Positions 41,512 through 50,832 of a DNA stretch of 64,000 nt are shown here, piece by piece; within the stretch, counting starts at the first letter, position 1; every line of letters begins with the position of its first letter. The notes under the pieces were generated by a model that searched no databases, was not told the DNA's origin, and saw only the letters and a list, made by a program, of their open reading frames with translations. This DNA is from Clostridium estertheticum. Its GTDB lineage: Bacteria; Bacillota; Clostridia; Clostridiales; Clostridiaceae. Where the stretch lies: positions 3,369,001-3,433,000 of the forward strand of contig NZ_JAAMNH020000001.1 in NCBI RefSeq assembly GCF_011065935.2. Direction: 5' to 3'. Made by a program: the position numbers and the translations under genes.

Positions 41512-42023
41512 TTATGCCTTTCTAACATTTTCGATGCCATTTTTAGTGAAATGGACTAAATTATTTACCATTTTTTCACCTTCATTTTGATCATTTTTCA
41601 TTACATAAGGAATTGCTTGAAGCTGAATAAGCAGTGTAGATAAGGTATGGCCAACGGAATCATGAATTACTCTTGATATTCTATTTCTTTCCCTCAAAAT
41701 AGTTGGTTCTTCTACAGTGTTAGAATACTGCTGTAATTTTTCATAGGTCTCTTTTAAGTTTTCCTCTGATATTCGTAACTTATCATATAAATGCTGTGCC
41801 TCGCTTTTTCTCTCTCTTTCTTCTTCAATATATCTTCCCAAAGCTCCAAATATAACTACAATTACCGTATTAAAAATAATGTTAATGAAAACATAATTCT
41901 GCATCTTACCATAAATTGGTTTACTGCTTTGGAATACAAACCAGTCATAACAACTGAAAGGGCCACTAGAAAATATACTACATATTTAATTAATGATAAA
42001 AACGGATAATTATTTTTTTTCAA
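41512..42023 (-). pseudogene. Sensor histidine kinase (HisKA_3 type), frameshifted and truncated
   Basis: A TTG at 42023 with AGGTGG upstream opens a frame KKNNYPFLSLIKYVVYFLVA, LSVVMTGLYSKAVNQFMV; near 41905 the continuation changes frame to QNYVFINIIFNTVIVVIFGALGRY, a coiled-coil region and the phosphoacceptor block RERNRISRVIHDSVGHTLS (His81 of the 130-residue fragment). A stop follows ENVRKA, where family members continue into the HATPase_c domain; that domain is absent. No response regulator gene remains. The gene is dead by both frameshift and truncation. Confidence 0.75.
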
Positions 42024-42061
42024 TTTACCACCTACAATTTATTTAATTATTATTTTTAATA

Positions 42062-42697
42062 TTATTCATAACAAAATATTGAAGCCTTTATGATTTTAGA
42101 TTCTTCTAGCCCTTTACTGTGAATTTTAAGTTCAGAAGTAATTTCTTCTCCTGTTCTTGTTACTAGTGCTAAGTCGCCTTTTTTGAGACCTACTTTTCCC
42201 ATTAATCCATTATCTATTTCTATATTACCTAGCACTATGTAAACCGCTTCTGTTATTCCATAAACTTTTTCATCATCTTTCACCTTACTATGTAACCATA
42301 TATCTTTGATTTCACCACTATTCAAAAAAATGGACTCTAATGTGCCCGTGTAACCTTGTGCCAGCATTAAATTAAAATCTGTAACTTTACCAAAACTTGT
42401 TGTTGTCCAATCTCCACTAAAACTATCCTGTTCAAATGCTTTTAACGCCACATTGTGATGGTTTTCATGTTCAAGAAGTAGTTCCCCTTCAATAACCATG
42501 ATGTGCCTAAATATACCTTGCAGCGAAGTAAATGTAGATTTTTCTACTTCTACCTTTGCAGAACTCAGCCTCCATTTAAAATTACGTTGACCATATAGTG
42601 AATCTTCAGGATAAATATAAAGTTCAGTTGTAGTTCCTCCAGACCATTCACTTGTTTTATGTTCATTTTCTTTAATTATTTTAATATTGTAAGACAT
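42062..42697 (-). CDS. HutD/Ves family cupin protein
   Basis: A 211-residue double-stranded beta-helix protein of the HutD/Ves family. Diagnostic blocks are EWSGGTTTELYIYPE, FKWRLSSAKVEVEKSTFTSLQGIFRHIMVIEGEL and FSGDWTTTSFGKVTDFNLM. HutD is linked to histidine utilisation in other bacteria, but no hut gene is in the window, so its role is open. ATG follows TAGGAGGC. It begins about 27 bases after the end of uvsE and may be cotranscribed with it. Confidence 0.88.
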   Translation of the reverse strand: MSYNIKIIKENEHKTSEWSGGTTTELYIYPEDSLYGQRNFKWRLSSAKVEVEKSTFTSLQGIFRHIMVIEGELLLEHENHHNVALKAFEQDSFSGDWTTTSFGKVTDFNLMLAQGYTGTLESIFLNSGEIKDIWLHSKVKDDEKVYGITEAVYIVLGNIEIDNGLMGKVGLKKGDLALVTRTGEEITSELKIHSKGLEESKIIKASIFCYE

Positions 42698-42723
42698 TTA
42701 TGGAGCCTCCTATTTAATTGTGT

Positions 42724-43968
42724 TTAATAGTAAAAGTAATAAGAACTAAGCATATATTCAACATTATACTTATCACATAATTTTTTTAAATAAACCTTAA
42801 CCTTATCTTTATGTTCCAGATCTATTATGAGTTTCTTAAAATGCATTTGTTCTTTATTAGAAGCATTATTTTTTACATATCCCCATACATGTTCTGCTGT
42901 ATTTATAAAACTTCCATCCTCTACATCAAAATTCATTATTTCATCTGTATACTCATAGAATTCTTGAAGATTGCAATTTTCTCTTACAAGTCGACTACAC
43001 GCTTTATAATGTTTATAGTTTCTTTCCATTAGCAGATATTTATATTTTGCCCACTGCTTTTCTGTAATTACATGTTTTAATTGCTTATTCATGTTACTAA
43101 CTATAAGGTTGCATTTTATAGCTGAAATATCCTTATCTTTTACTTCTAGCATAATATCAATATTAAACTCTTTAACTTGTTCAAAGTATTCTAAAAATTC
43201 TTTAACTATTATGGTATTTGAGTGAGCTCCTACATGTTTACGTGAATCTTGTTGACTATAATGCACTTTTGGATTACCATCTTCTTCTTTCCATGTTTTA
43301 GCTACCCTATTCATTATTTCTTTTATAGGCATCTCTGATTCATGATTACACTTATGGTGAAGATTATCAAATATAACAGGTATATTGATCTCACCACTTA
43401 CGAAAAGCAAATCGACAATATTGAATGTTCTATCATCATTTTCAATTACAAGCCTATTCTTTACTGATGGAGATAACCTTTTAAAATTTTCTATGAACCT
43501 ATTCATAGCTAAAGCCTTATCTCCATACCCACCTCCAATATGAAGTATTATCTTATTGCCTCCATCCACACCTAGGCAATCCAAAAATTTAGCATGGTAT
43601 TCCAAATCTTTAATTGCCCTTACTACAATATCCTCCTTTTCCGCATTGAGTACTGTATACTGACCTGGATGCATAGAAACTCTCATGCCACATTTTTTTA
43701 TATATTCCCCTATTTCATTTAATTCATTTTGAAAATACTTATACCAGGTCACTTCATTAATACTATGGCTCCCTAATGGAACTATATCTGAGCTTATCCT
43801 GAATAGCTTTATGTTATTTTTTTCATTATTCTCTAATATTTCTCTCAAATCTATTAGATTTTGCTCTAATACCTCTAAAAGCATCTTTTCCGAAAAGTTT
43901 TTTAGAGTTAATCTTCTATTTGTTCTAGCATCTATGGTAAGTGGTATGCATGCATATCCTATTTTCAT
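42724..43968 (-). CDS. uvsE: UV DNA damage endonuclease UvsE
   Basis: A 414-residue metal-dependent TIM-barrel endonuclease that nicks DNA 5' to UV photoproducts and other lesions, starting alternative excision repair. Conserved blocks are MKIGYACIPLT, FRISSDIVPLGSH, VSMHPGQYTVLN, LHIGGGYGDK, NDDRTFNI, VPVIFDNLHHKCNH-like at about 205-215, VHYSQQDSRKHVGAHS and DIMLEVKDKD. It is about 90 residues longer than the Bacillus form because of a C-terminal region of unclear function. ATG follows AGGAGGAAA. Confidence 0.94.
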   Translation of the reverse strand: MKIGYACIPLTIDARTNRRLTLKNFSEKMLLEVLEQNLIDLREILENNEKNNIKLFRISSDIVPLGSHSINEVTWYKYFQNELNEIGEYIKKCGMRVSMHPGQYTVLNAEKEDIVVRAIKDLEYHAKFLDCLGVDGGNKIILHIGGGYGDKALAMNRFIENFKRLSPSVKNRLVIENDDRTFNIVDLLFVSGEINIPVIFDNLHHKCNHESEMPIKEIMNRVAKTWKEEDGNPKVHYSQQDSRKHVGAHSNTIIVKEFLEYFEQVKEFNIDIMLEVKDKDISAIKCNLIVSNMNKQLKHVITEKQWAKYKYLLMERNYKHYKACSRLVRENCNLQEFYEYTDEIMNFDVEDGSFINTAEHVWGYVKNNASNKEQMHFKKLIIDLEHKDKVKVYLKKLCDKYNVEYMLSSYYFYY

Positions 43969-44087
43969 ATTTTCCTCCTGCCCATATATTGAAATTACAC
44001 CATTATCTTCCTACACCCTTTTTTCACTATACACTAATATAAATTAAACTTCAAATATATATTAGTCACTTTCCATTTCATAAATTA

Positions 44088-44400
44088 TTAAAGATCAAAT
44101 ACATTTTCAAATTTATGATTTATGACAATTTTACCTTGTTTATCTATGACCTCCTACCTGTTCTCCATTTTAACCACCACTACACATCCTAAAAAGTCCT
44201 AAGCTGATTTAAAGGTATAATTAGTCCAATGCAATTGGCTGTCCGCATAGCACATTCATCATTCTTACTATTGTAGCTAAGCCATGTTAAAAATCTGATA
44301 CATCTTCAAACTTAGGTTCTACTATAAAAATACTATTCTTATCAAGAATACTCCCTTTACAGTTATCCCAAGCCAAATTCTATACATTGAAAATATTTAA
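44088..44400 (-). pseudogene. Remnant of a WG-repeat protein
   Basis: Two WG-type repeats can be read in different frames: DKNSIFIVEPKFEDVSDF, then after stops and shifts DKQGKIVINHKFENVFDL and a stop at about 44090. DKxGxxVIxxKFExVxDF is the WG repeat pattern. The rest of 43969-44525 has no open frame. Confidence 0.6.
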
Positions 44401-44525
44401 ATACATTTTTATAATAGCAAAAAATATATAATCCCCTAAAAAAAATAAAACTTCTTAGGTTCCATTTTATTTAAGGTAATAATGATAATAAAGATTTATT
44501 TAAATTTCGAAATATAATACAATGT

Positions 44526-45503
44526 TTAAAATACGTCAATTAGATCTCCAGCATTATTTTTCAACTTATCTACAGAGTGAATATACCTATTAGTAGTGGC
44601 TAAATTTTTATGAGCCGCAAAATCCCGAACTTTTTCTACGGTAGCCCCTCCTAAAATTGCCAGTGTAATAGCTGTATGCCTTGTAGAATGGACTTGCAGG
44701 TTTTTATCTATACCTGCATTTTTGCATACTTTTTTTATCATGTAATTTAAAGTGCTTGCATCTAATTTTTCTTTATTCTTGCCATTTGTTGAGTGACCAA
44801 TAAATAAATACTCCTCCCCACTAGATAATTTATTTCTTTTAGTAAGGATTATATACTCGTTAATCATAGCAAGTACGCTGGCTTGAAGTTTTACTATATC
44901 CTCTTTACCACCCTTTCTCCTTACTTTAACTACATCATAACCTGTATACTTGGTAATATGCTTTATTTTAATGTTTATTATCTCAGATTTTCTTAGTGCA
45001 GTGGTTAATGCAAGTACTAAAATAGTTTTATTTCTATAACCTAATATAGTAGTTGTATCTATACTATTTAATAAGACCTTACACTCCTCTTTTGTTAAAA
45101 ACTCAGTTTCCTTGTTATTTATAACTGGTTTTTCTTCTTTTAGACTTCCAAAAGGATTATATTTAATTATATGAATATCAGTAGAATTGTCTTGGTATTT
45201 TAATAACCATTTATATAGAGCACTTAATGATGATATTTTTCTATTTATAGTAGCGGAGGACATATTTTTATCCATCAATTTTATTATATAATTTTGTGTA
45301 TTCAATATAGATACCTTTTTAATATCTTCTATGGTGATATCAGAAATAGAGTCTGCGCTGAAAAAATCTTTAATATCACGTTCATAACTTTTAGAAGTAT
45401 AAGCACTTTTCCTAGCTTTAATCTCAAGAAAATAGCATATAAAGTGTTTATTGTCTAAAAATACGTTGGAATCACAATTGTATTCTATAATCTTATTTAT
45501 CAT
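44526..45503 (-). CDS. Tyrosine recombinase, XerC/XerD type
   Basis: A 325-residue site-specific recombinase. The N-terminal SAM-like core-binding domain (about residues 18-105) is followed by the catalytic domain with Arg171 (TTALRKSEI), a lysine in RRKGGKED, His272 and Arg275 (HSTRHTA), His298 (AAHKNLATT) and the nucleophile Tyr307 (NRYIHS). All catalytic residues are present. It could serve chromosome dimer resolution or a lost element; no attachment site, excisionase or phage gene is nearby, which favours a resident chromosomal enzyme. ATG start follows GGGAGAAT. Confidence 0.9.
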   Translation of the reverse strand: MINKIIEYNCDSNVFLDNKHFICYFLEIKARKSAYTSKSYERDIKDFFSADSISDITIEDIKKVSILNTQNYIIKLMDKNMSSATINRKISSLSALYKWLLKYQDNSTDIHIIKYNPFGSLKEEKPVINNKETEFLTKEECKVLLNSIDTTTILGYRNKTILVLALTTALRKSEIINIKIKHITKYTGYDVVKVRRKGGKEDIVKLQASVLAMINEYIILTKRNKLSSGEEYLFIGHSTNGKNKEKLDASTLNYMIKKVCKNAGIDKNLQVHSTRHTAITLAILGGATVEKVRDFAAHKNLATTNRYIHSVDKLKNNAGDLIDVF

Positions 45504-45541
45504 ATATATTCTCCCTTAATATTTTCCTTTTTCAATACATT

Positions 45542-45578
45542 TTAAAAAGCTGCAAACAGTTAGTTAGCAGCTTTTTAA
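45542..45578 (-). terminator. Terminator of HPr gene
   Basis: TTAAAAAGCTGC and GCAGCTTTTTAA are perfect 12-base arms; U-rich ends on both strands. Confidence 0.85.
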
Positions 45579-45625
45579 AGTATACAGGCTAAAGGCATCA
45601 CTTGCTATTTTTTTCAAATGCCTAA

Positions 45626-45886
45626 TTACTCTTCTAATGAGTTAATTAGGTTTATTATTTCTTCTAAGGCTAATTTTTCATCAGCTCCATTTGCTATAAC
45701 GTTTACAAGGTTGTTAGGACCAACCCCCAGAGATAAAATACCTATTAAGCTCTTAATATTAGCTTTTTTACCCATATATTCTAAACCTATATCTGATTTA
45801 AAAGAAGCGGCTTTTCTTACTAATAATGTAGCCGGCCTTGCATGCAAGCCTTTTGGATTACTAACCATAACTTCTCTTGTTACCAA
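45626..45886 (-). CDS. ptsH: HPr family phosphocarrier protein
   Basis: An 86-residue phosphocarrier of the sugar phosphotransferase system. The active-site histidine is His15 in GLHARPA, and the regulatory serine is Ser46 in NIKSLIGILSLG, the site phosphorylated by HPr kinase in Firmicutes. TTG start with GGGGTGAAG upstream. It stands apart from ptsI, so it could be either the main HPr or a Crh-like variant; presence of His15 favours a true HPr. Confidence 0.93.
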   Translation of the reverse strand: MVTREVMVSNPKGLHARPATLLVRKAASFKSDIGLEYMGKKANIKSLIGILSLGVGPNNLVNVIANGADEKLALEEIINLINSLEE

Positions 45887-46004
45887 TTCACTTCACCCCA
45901 ATACTTTAATAATAGCATAAGCTAATACAAAACAGTTTATCATTAACTCATACTATTATAATATCATTAAAAAGTATGTAAATCAATTTTAAATATTCAG
46001 AGGT

Positions 46005-47195
46005 TTAGATGTTCTCAACAAACCTTTCGATTCTATCAATTCCATTTTTTATGTTTTCCATTGAAGTAGCATATGATAGTCTAATAAAATTATCCGCTCC
46101 AAATGCTATACCTGGTATAACCGCAACTTTTTCTTTTTTAAGTAAAAAATCTGAAAATTGGAGTGAATCCATTATAATTTCTCCATCTATGGATTTATTC
46201 AAAATTTTGCTTAAATTAACCATAACATAGAAAGCGCCTTCAGGTTTCAAACAAGACAAATTATTAATACTATTAATTCTTTCTACCATATAATCTCGTC
46301 GATGCTTAAATTGTTCAACCATAATGTGGACATCATCTTGCTGTCCATTTATTGCTTCAACTGATGCATATTGAGCAATGGAACTCGGATTCGAGGTAGT
46401 ATGACTTTGAATGTTAGTCATTAATGCGATTAATTCTGTGCTAGCAGCAGCATACCCTATTCTCCATCCTGTCATAGCATAAGCCTTAGAAACACCGTTA
46501 ATTACAATAGTTCTACTATAAGCATCCTCTGATATACTTGCTATACTAATATGACCATTATCTCCATATACTAATTTTTCATAGATTTCATCTGATATTA
46601 TGAATAAATTGTTTGCTTTTGCAAAATCAGCAATTTCTATAAGTTCTTCTTTTGAATATACTGTTCCTGTAGGATTATTCGGACTATTTAACACTATTGC
46701 TTTAGATTTAGAAGTTATTGCTCTATTTAGATTTTCAATTGTTAATTTAAATTTATGTATTTCTTCAGTTTGTACATAAACAGGTTCTCCATCTGCTAAT
46801 TTAACGAGTTCTGGATAACTTACCCAATATGGAACTCCAATTAATACTTCGTCTCCTGGATTTAAAATAGATTGAAAAACATTAGCTAAACATTGTTTTG
46901 CTCCAGTTGAAACTATAATTTGAGCTGGTATGTAAGTTAAGTTGTTATCATTCTTTAATTTATGAATTATTGCCTGTTTTAACTCAATAATACCTGATGT
47001 AGCTGTATATTTAGTCTTGCCATCTAGAATTGCTTTTATAGCCGCATCTTGAATATTTTTAGGTGTATTAAAATCAGGTTCACCAGCACCAAAACCTATG
47101 ACATCTAAGCCCTCAGCCTTCATTTTTTTTGCCTTTGCAGTTATATCCAATGTTAAAGATGGTGATATTTGTTTAGCTTTTTTAGATAATTCCAT
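46005..47195 (-). CDS. aspB: Aspartate aminotransferase, class Ib
   Basis: A 396-residue pyridoxal-phosphate enzyme exchanging amino groups between aspartate and 2-oxoglutarate. Hallmarks are GFGAGEPDFNTP, YTATSGIIELKQAI, NSPNNPTGTVY, SDEIYEKLVY, the Schiff-base lysine in GVSKAYAMTGWRIGY and the C-terminal FIRLSYATS. Length and motifs fit the class Ib group of thermophiles and Firmicutes. ATG follows GGGGGTAA. A CCTTCATTT/AAATGAAGG hairpin lies in its upstream region (about 47273-47297). Confidence 0.95.
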   Translation of the reverse strand: MELSKKAKQISPSLTLDITAKAKKMKAEGLDVIGFGAGEPDFNTPKNIQDAAIKAILDGKTKYTATSGIIELKQAIIHKLKNDNNLTYIPAQIIVSTGAKQCLANVFQSILNPGDEVLIGVPYWVSYPELVKLADGEPVYVQTEEIHKFKLTIENLNRAITSKSKAIVLNSPNNPTGTVYSKEELIEIADFAKANNLFIISDEIYEKLVYGDNGHISIASISEDAYSRTIVINGVSKAYAMTGWRIGYAAASTELIALMTNIQSHTTSNPSSIAQYASVEAINGQQDDVHIMVEQFKHRRDYMVERINSINNLSCLKPEGAFYVMVNLSKILNKSIDGEIIMDSLQFSDFLLKKEKVAVIPGIAFGADNFIRLSYATSMENIKNGIDRIERFVENI

Positions 47196-47380
47196 TTTTT
47201 ACCCCCAACGCATATATTATTTGTATATTTTTACATAAATTTGACTTAAATTAGATAATTGAATTATTGCCCTTCATTTACAAACAAAATGAAGGATATA
47301 ATTCACATAATACTAATATAGCATTTTTTTTTTGTAATGTAAATAGTATAAACCGCCTATAAATAGTGTGCAAATTTCTA

Positions 47381-47413
47381 TAAAAAACAAAGAGCTTGTA
47401 CTACAAGCCCTTT
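47381..47413 (-). terminator. Terminator of spoVS
   Basis: On the minus strand AAAGGGCTTG pairs with CAAGCTCTTT around TAGTA, followed by a long U run. Confidence 0.85.
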
Positions 47414-47420
47414 ATATCTA

Positions 47421-47681
47421 TTATCTAGGTTGAACTATTAATTTAATTGCAGTTCTTTCTTCACCTTCTATTATTACATCTGTAAATGCAGGTATACAGA
47501 CCAAATCAACACCACTAGGTGCAACAAACCCTCTCGCTATAGCAATAGCCTTAACTGCTTGATTAATTGCACCAGCGCCTATTGCTTGAATTTCTGCTGC
47601 TCCACTTTCTCTCAGTACTCCGGCTAAGGCTCCTGCTACTGAATTTGGGCTCGATTTTGCTGAAACTTTTAATACTTCCAT
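47421..47681 (-). CDS. spoVS: Stage V sporulation protein S
   Basis: An 86-residue Alba-like protein required for coat assembly and normal sporulation in Bacillus. The sequence MEVLKVSAKSSPNSVAGALA, AGAINQAVKAIAIARGFVAP and TAIKLIVQPR is almost invariant across Firmicutes. The open frame extends to 47714, but TAGGAGGTTT fixes the ATG at 47681. It follows rny, a common clostridial arrangement, but a terminator separates the two. Confidence 0.97.
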   Translation of the reverse strand: MEVLKVSAKSSPNSVAGALAGVLRESGAAEIQAIGAGAINQAVKAIAIARGFVAPSGVDLVCIPAFTDVIIEGEERTAIKLIVQPR

Positions 47682-47735
47682 AATAAACCTCCTATTAGCC
47701 AATTTAATTGCCACATTTGTACTATTCTACAAACG

Positions 47736-47785
47736 CAAAAAAAATCCTCTTAAAATTTGGAAATTTTCTAAATTTTAAGAGGATT
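47736..47785 (-). terminator. Terminator of rny
   Basis: AATCCTCTTAAAATTT and AAATTTTAAGAGGATT pair perfectly over 16 bases; eight U follow on the minus strand. Confidence 0.9.
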
Positions 47786-47800
47786 CAATATTATGTTGGT

Positions 47801-49360
47801 TTATTTAGCATAATCAATAGCTCTTGTTTCTCTGATTACATTTACTTTAATTTGACCTGGATATTCTAGTTCATTTTCAATTCTTTTAACTAGATTTCTT
47901 GCCAATTCAACAGCTCCTGCATCATCAATTATTTCTGGTTTAATCATAATTCGAACTTCTCTTCCGGCTTGAATAGCATAGGACTTTTCTACACCTTCAT
48001 AGGAATTTGCAATTTCTTCTAGTTTTTCTAGCCTTTTAATATACGCTTCCAGTGTTTCTCTTCTTGCACCCGGTCTTGCAGCTGATATAGCATCTGCTGC
48101 TTGAACTAGTATTGCTTCAAGAGATTGCAGTTCAACATCACCGTGGTGCGCTGCAATAGCATTTACTACAATAGCTGATTCATGGTGTTTCTTTGCTATC
48201 TCTGCACCTATAAGCGCATGAGGTCCTTCAACTTCATGGTCTACAGCTTTACCTATATCATGAAGCAGTCCACACCTTTTAGCTAAGGTTGGGTCAATTC
48301 CTAGTTCAGAGGCCATAAGTCCAGCTAAATATGAAACTTCTATAGAGTGCTTTAATACATTTTGTCCATAACTAGTTCTGTATTTAAGCCTTCCAAGCAG
48401 TCTAATAATTTCTGAATGAAGACCATGCACTCCTGTTTCAAAAGTTGCTTGTTCTCCTTCTTCTCTTATATCGCTCTCAACCTCTTTTTTAGCTTTTTCT
48501 ACCATTTCTTCAATTCTAGCAGGATGAATTCTTCCATCCACTATTAGCTTTTCAAGTGCTATTCTAGCAACTTCACGCCTTATAGGATCAAATGCTGAAA
48601 GAATTACTGCTTCAGGTGTATCATCAATTATTAAATCAACGCCTGTAAGTGTTTCTAGAGTTCGAATATTCCTACCCTCTCTACCTATTATTCTTCCCTT
48701 CATCTCATCATTAGGAAGAGAAACCACATGAACTGTTGTTTCTGCAACGTGATCAGCTGCGCATCTTTGAATTGCGTAAGTAATAATTTCTCGTGCTTTT
48801 TTATCGGCTTCTTCTTTTGCCTTAGTTTCAATTTCTTTAATCATAATTGCTGCATCATGTTTAATTTCTTTTTTAATTTCATCTAACAAAACTTGTTTTG
48901 CTTCCTCAGATGTTAATCCTGATAGTCTTTCTAATTCTTCCCTTTGTTTAGTGTGTAAATCTTGAACACTTTCTTCTAACATCTCAATTTCTTGTTGCTT
49001 TTTAGTAAGATTTTCTTCTTTTCTCTCTAGCACATCACTTTTTTTATCTAAAGATTCTTCTCTTTGGATATTTCTTCTCTCCAACCTTTGAACTTCATTA
49101 CGTCTCTCTCTTGATTCTTTTTCTAAATCAGTTCTAAGTCTGTGAACCTCTTCTTTGGCCTCTAAAATAGCTTCTTTCTTTTTTGTTTCAGCTTCTTTTG
49201 AACTTTCGTCAAGAATTCTTTTAGCTTCTTTTTCTGCCTCAGAAATATTTGCTTGAGATCTATTTTTTCTACTATAAATTACAACAAAAATACCTACGAA
49301 AACAACAATCAAAATAGCGCAAACTATTAAAATCATTGCTCCACTATTAGCATTAAACAT
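47801..49360 (-). CDS. rny: Ribonuclease Y
   Basis: A 519-residue membrane-anchored endoribonuclease that starts mRNA decay. An N-terminal transmembrane helix (AILIVVFVGIFVVIY) is followed by a long charged coiled coil (about residues 30-200), a KH domain (GRIIGREGRNIRTLETLTG) and an HD domain with the metal motif HDIGKAVDHE. A frame-consistent TTG at 49369 lies inside the ribosome binding site GGAGGTG, so ATG 49360 is chosen. It has its own promoter and terminator. Confidence 0.97.
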   Translation of the reverse strand: MFNANSGAMILIVCAILIVVFVGIFVVIYSRKNRSQANISEAEKEAKRILDESSKEAETKKKEAILEAKEEVHRLRTDLEKESRERRNEVQRLERRNIQREESLDKKSDVLERKEENLTKKQQEIEMLEESVQDLHTKQREELERLSGLTSEEAKQVLLDEIKKEIKHDAAIMIKEIETKAKEEADKKAREIITYAIQRCAADHVAETTVHVVSLPNDEMKGRIIGREGRNIRTLETLTGVDLIIDDTPEAVILSAFDPIRREVARIALEKLIVDGRIHPARIEEMVEKAKKEVESDIREEGEQATFETGVHGLHSEIIRLLGRLKYRTSYGQNVLKHSIEVSYLAGLMASELGIDPTLAKRCGLLHDIGKAVDHEVEGPHALIGAEIAKKHHESAIVVNAIAAHHGDVELQSLEAILVQAADAISAARPGARRETLEAYIKRLEKLEEIANSYEGVEKSYAIQAGREVRIMIKPEIIDDAGAVELARNLVKRIENELEYPGQIKVNVIRETRAIDYAK

Positions 49361-49479
49361 TATCAACACCTCCTTTGCTTATTTTCCAGTCTATTTAAGA
49401 GTAAACATGAAAGCTAGAGAAGGTGTAATATTTATTCAATTGGTAGCAATTTGAATATGCTAAACCAGTATTTGTATTT

Positions 49480-49508
49480 ATTTTATATTACTTTTCAATT
49501 AATGTCAA
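49480..49508 (-). promoter_or_regulatory. Promoter of rny
   Basis: A perfect -35 TTGACA (49503-49508) and TAAAAT (49480-49485) on the minus strand, 17 bases apart, give a leader of about 110 bases. GGTTTAGCAT occurs twice on the minus strand, near 49457 and 49560, 100 bases apart. The rest of 49361-49729 has no gene. Confidence 0.7.
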
Positions 49509-49703
49509 GATTTTAACATTTAAATAAGTTATTTTACTTTTACTATTAATTATAATTATGCTAAACCATAGTATTATACAATTAAAAAGCATAGACTACG
49601 CACCATAATAATAATATTCCACAGTTATACTTAAAATATACCAGTTTAATTACAATAGTTAATAAAATTTAATAACCGAAACAAATAGTTAATAATTAAT
49701 TAA

Positions 49704-49732
49704 AGAAAAAAGCAAGTAAAAACTTGCTTTTA
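49704..49732 (-). terminator. Terminator of recA
   Basis: AAAGCAAGT and ACTTGCTTT are perfect arms, followed by a U run on the minus strand; the upstream arm touches the stop codon. Confidence 0.9.
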
Positions 49733-50797
49733 TGCTTCTTTTTTACTAAGTTCTTTTAGTTCTTTTGCCTCTTTTGCTTCTTTTTTATCAATTACTGGAG
49801 CTTTTGCTAATGGCAAATTATATTTTTCCCTGATTTTATTTTCTATTTCGAACATTACCAAAGCATTATCTTTAAAGTATTGTTTTGCATTTTCTCTTCC
49901 TTGTCCAAGACGTATATCTCCATAGGCAAACCATGCTCCACTTTTTTGTACAATTTCTTCTTTAACTCCTATATCTAAAACATCTCCCTCTCTAGATATA
50001 CCTTCACCATACATAATATCAAATTCAGCTTGTTTAAATGGAGGAGCCACTTTATTTTTAACTATTTTTATTCTTGTTCTATTTCCCATAAATTGATCAC
50101 CTTGTTTAATTGTATCTATTCTTCTGATATCTATTCTAACAGAAGCATAAAATTTTAATGCTCTACCGCCAGGAGTTACTTCTGGATTCCCAAACATTAC
50201 TCCAACTTTTTCTCTTAATTGGTTTATAAACACAAGAACACATTTTGATTTATTTATAGATCCAGCAAGCTTTCTTAGTGCTTGTGACATAAGTCTTGCT
50301 TGCAGTCCTATATGAGAGTCTCCCATTTCACCTTCAATTTCAGCTTTAGGCACCAATGCGGCTACTGAATCCACAACAATAACATCTATAGCCCCTGAAC
50401 GAACTAAGGCCTCTGTAATCTCTAAAGCCTGCTCACCGGTATCTGGTTGTGAAACTATTAAATCATCTATATTAATTCCTAGTGCTTTAGCATAAATAGG
50501 ATCTAGTGCATGCTCTACATCAATAAATGCAGCTGTGCCGCCTTCTTTCTGTGCTTCTGCAACTACATGTAGTGCAATTGTAGTTTTACCTGAAGATTCT
50601 GGTCCGAAAATTTCAATCATTCTTCCTCTAGGCACACCACCTATACCTAGCCCTATATCTAGTCCTAAACAACCAGTAGAAATAGCATCTACATTTAAAG
50701 TACTATGATCTCCAAGTTTCATTATTGAACCTTTACCGAATTGTTTCTCTATTTGACCCATAGCTGCTTCTAGTGCTTTTAATTTTTCATTATTCAT
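49730..50797 (-). CDS. recA: Recombinase RecA
   Basis: A 355-residue recombinase and SOS co-protease. Walker A is GPESSGKTT (about residues 65-73), Walker B VIVVDSVAAL, loop L1 EGEMGDSHIGLQARLMSQALRK and loop L2 GVMFGNPEVTPGGRALKFYASVR. The C-terminal tail is a lysine/glutamate-rich run (KEAKEAKELKELSKKEA) rather than the acidic tail of E. coli. ATG follows AAAGGGGAA. The promoter has an SOS box, so it is LexA-controlled. Confidence 0.98.
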   Translation of the reverse strand: MNNEKLKALEAAMGQIEKQFGKGSIMKLGDHSTLNVDAISTGCLGLDIGLGIGGVPRGRMIEIFGPESSGKTTIALHVVAEAQKEGGTAAFIDVEHALDPIYAKALGINIDDLIVSQPDTGEQALEITEALVRSGAIDVIVVDSVAALVPKAEIEGEMGDSHIGLQARLMSQALRKLAGSINKSKCVLVFINQLREKVGVMFGNPEVTPGGRALKFYASVRIDIRRIDTIKQGDQFMGNRTRIKIVKNKVAPPFKQAEFDIMYGEGISREGDVLDIGVKEEIVQKSGAWFAYGDIRLGQGRENAKQYFKDNALVMFEIENKIREKYNLPLAKAPVIDKKEAKEAKELKELSKKEA

Positions 50798-50832
50798 TTA
50801 TTTCCCCTTTGGGTTCACCATCCTTTTCATTG

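Noticed and set aside
44526..45503. Tyrosine recombinase considered as the integrase of a prophage or genomic island.
   Set aside because: No phage, excisionase, relaxase or cargo genes flank it, the nearby tRNA is 28 kb away, and flanking genes are ordinary chromosomal genes.
47273..47297. Hairpin CCTTCATTT/AAATGAAGG before aspB considered as a T-box or riboswitch.
   Set aside because: No specifier loop, T-box bulge or terminator/antiterminator pair is present; it is only a simple hairpin.
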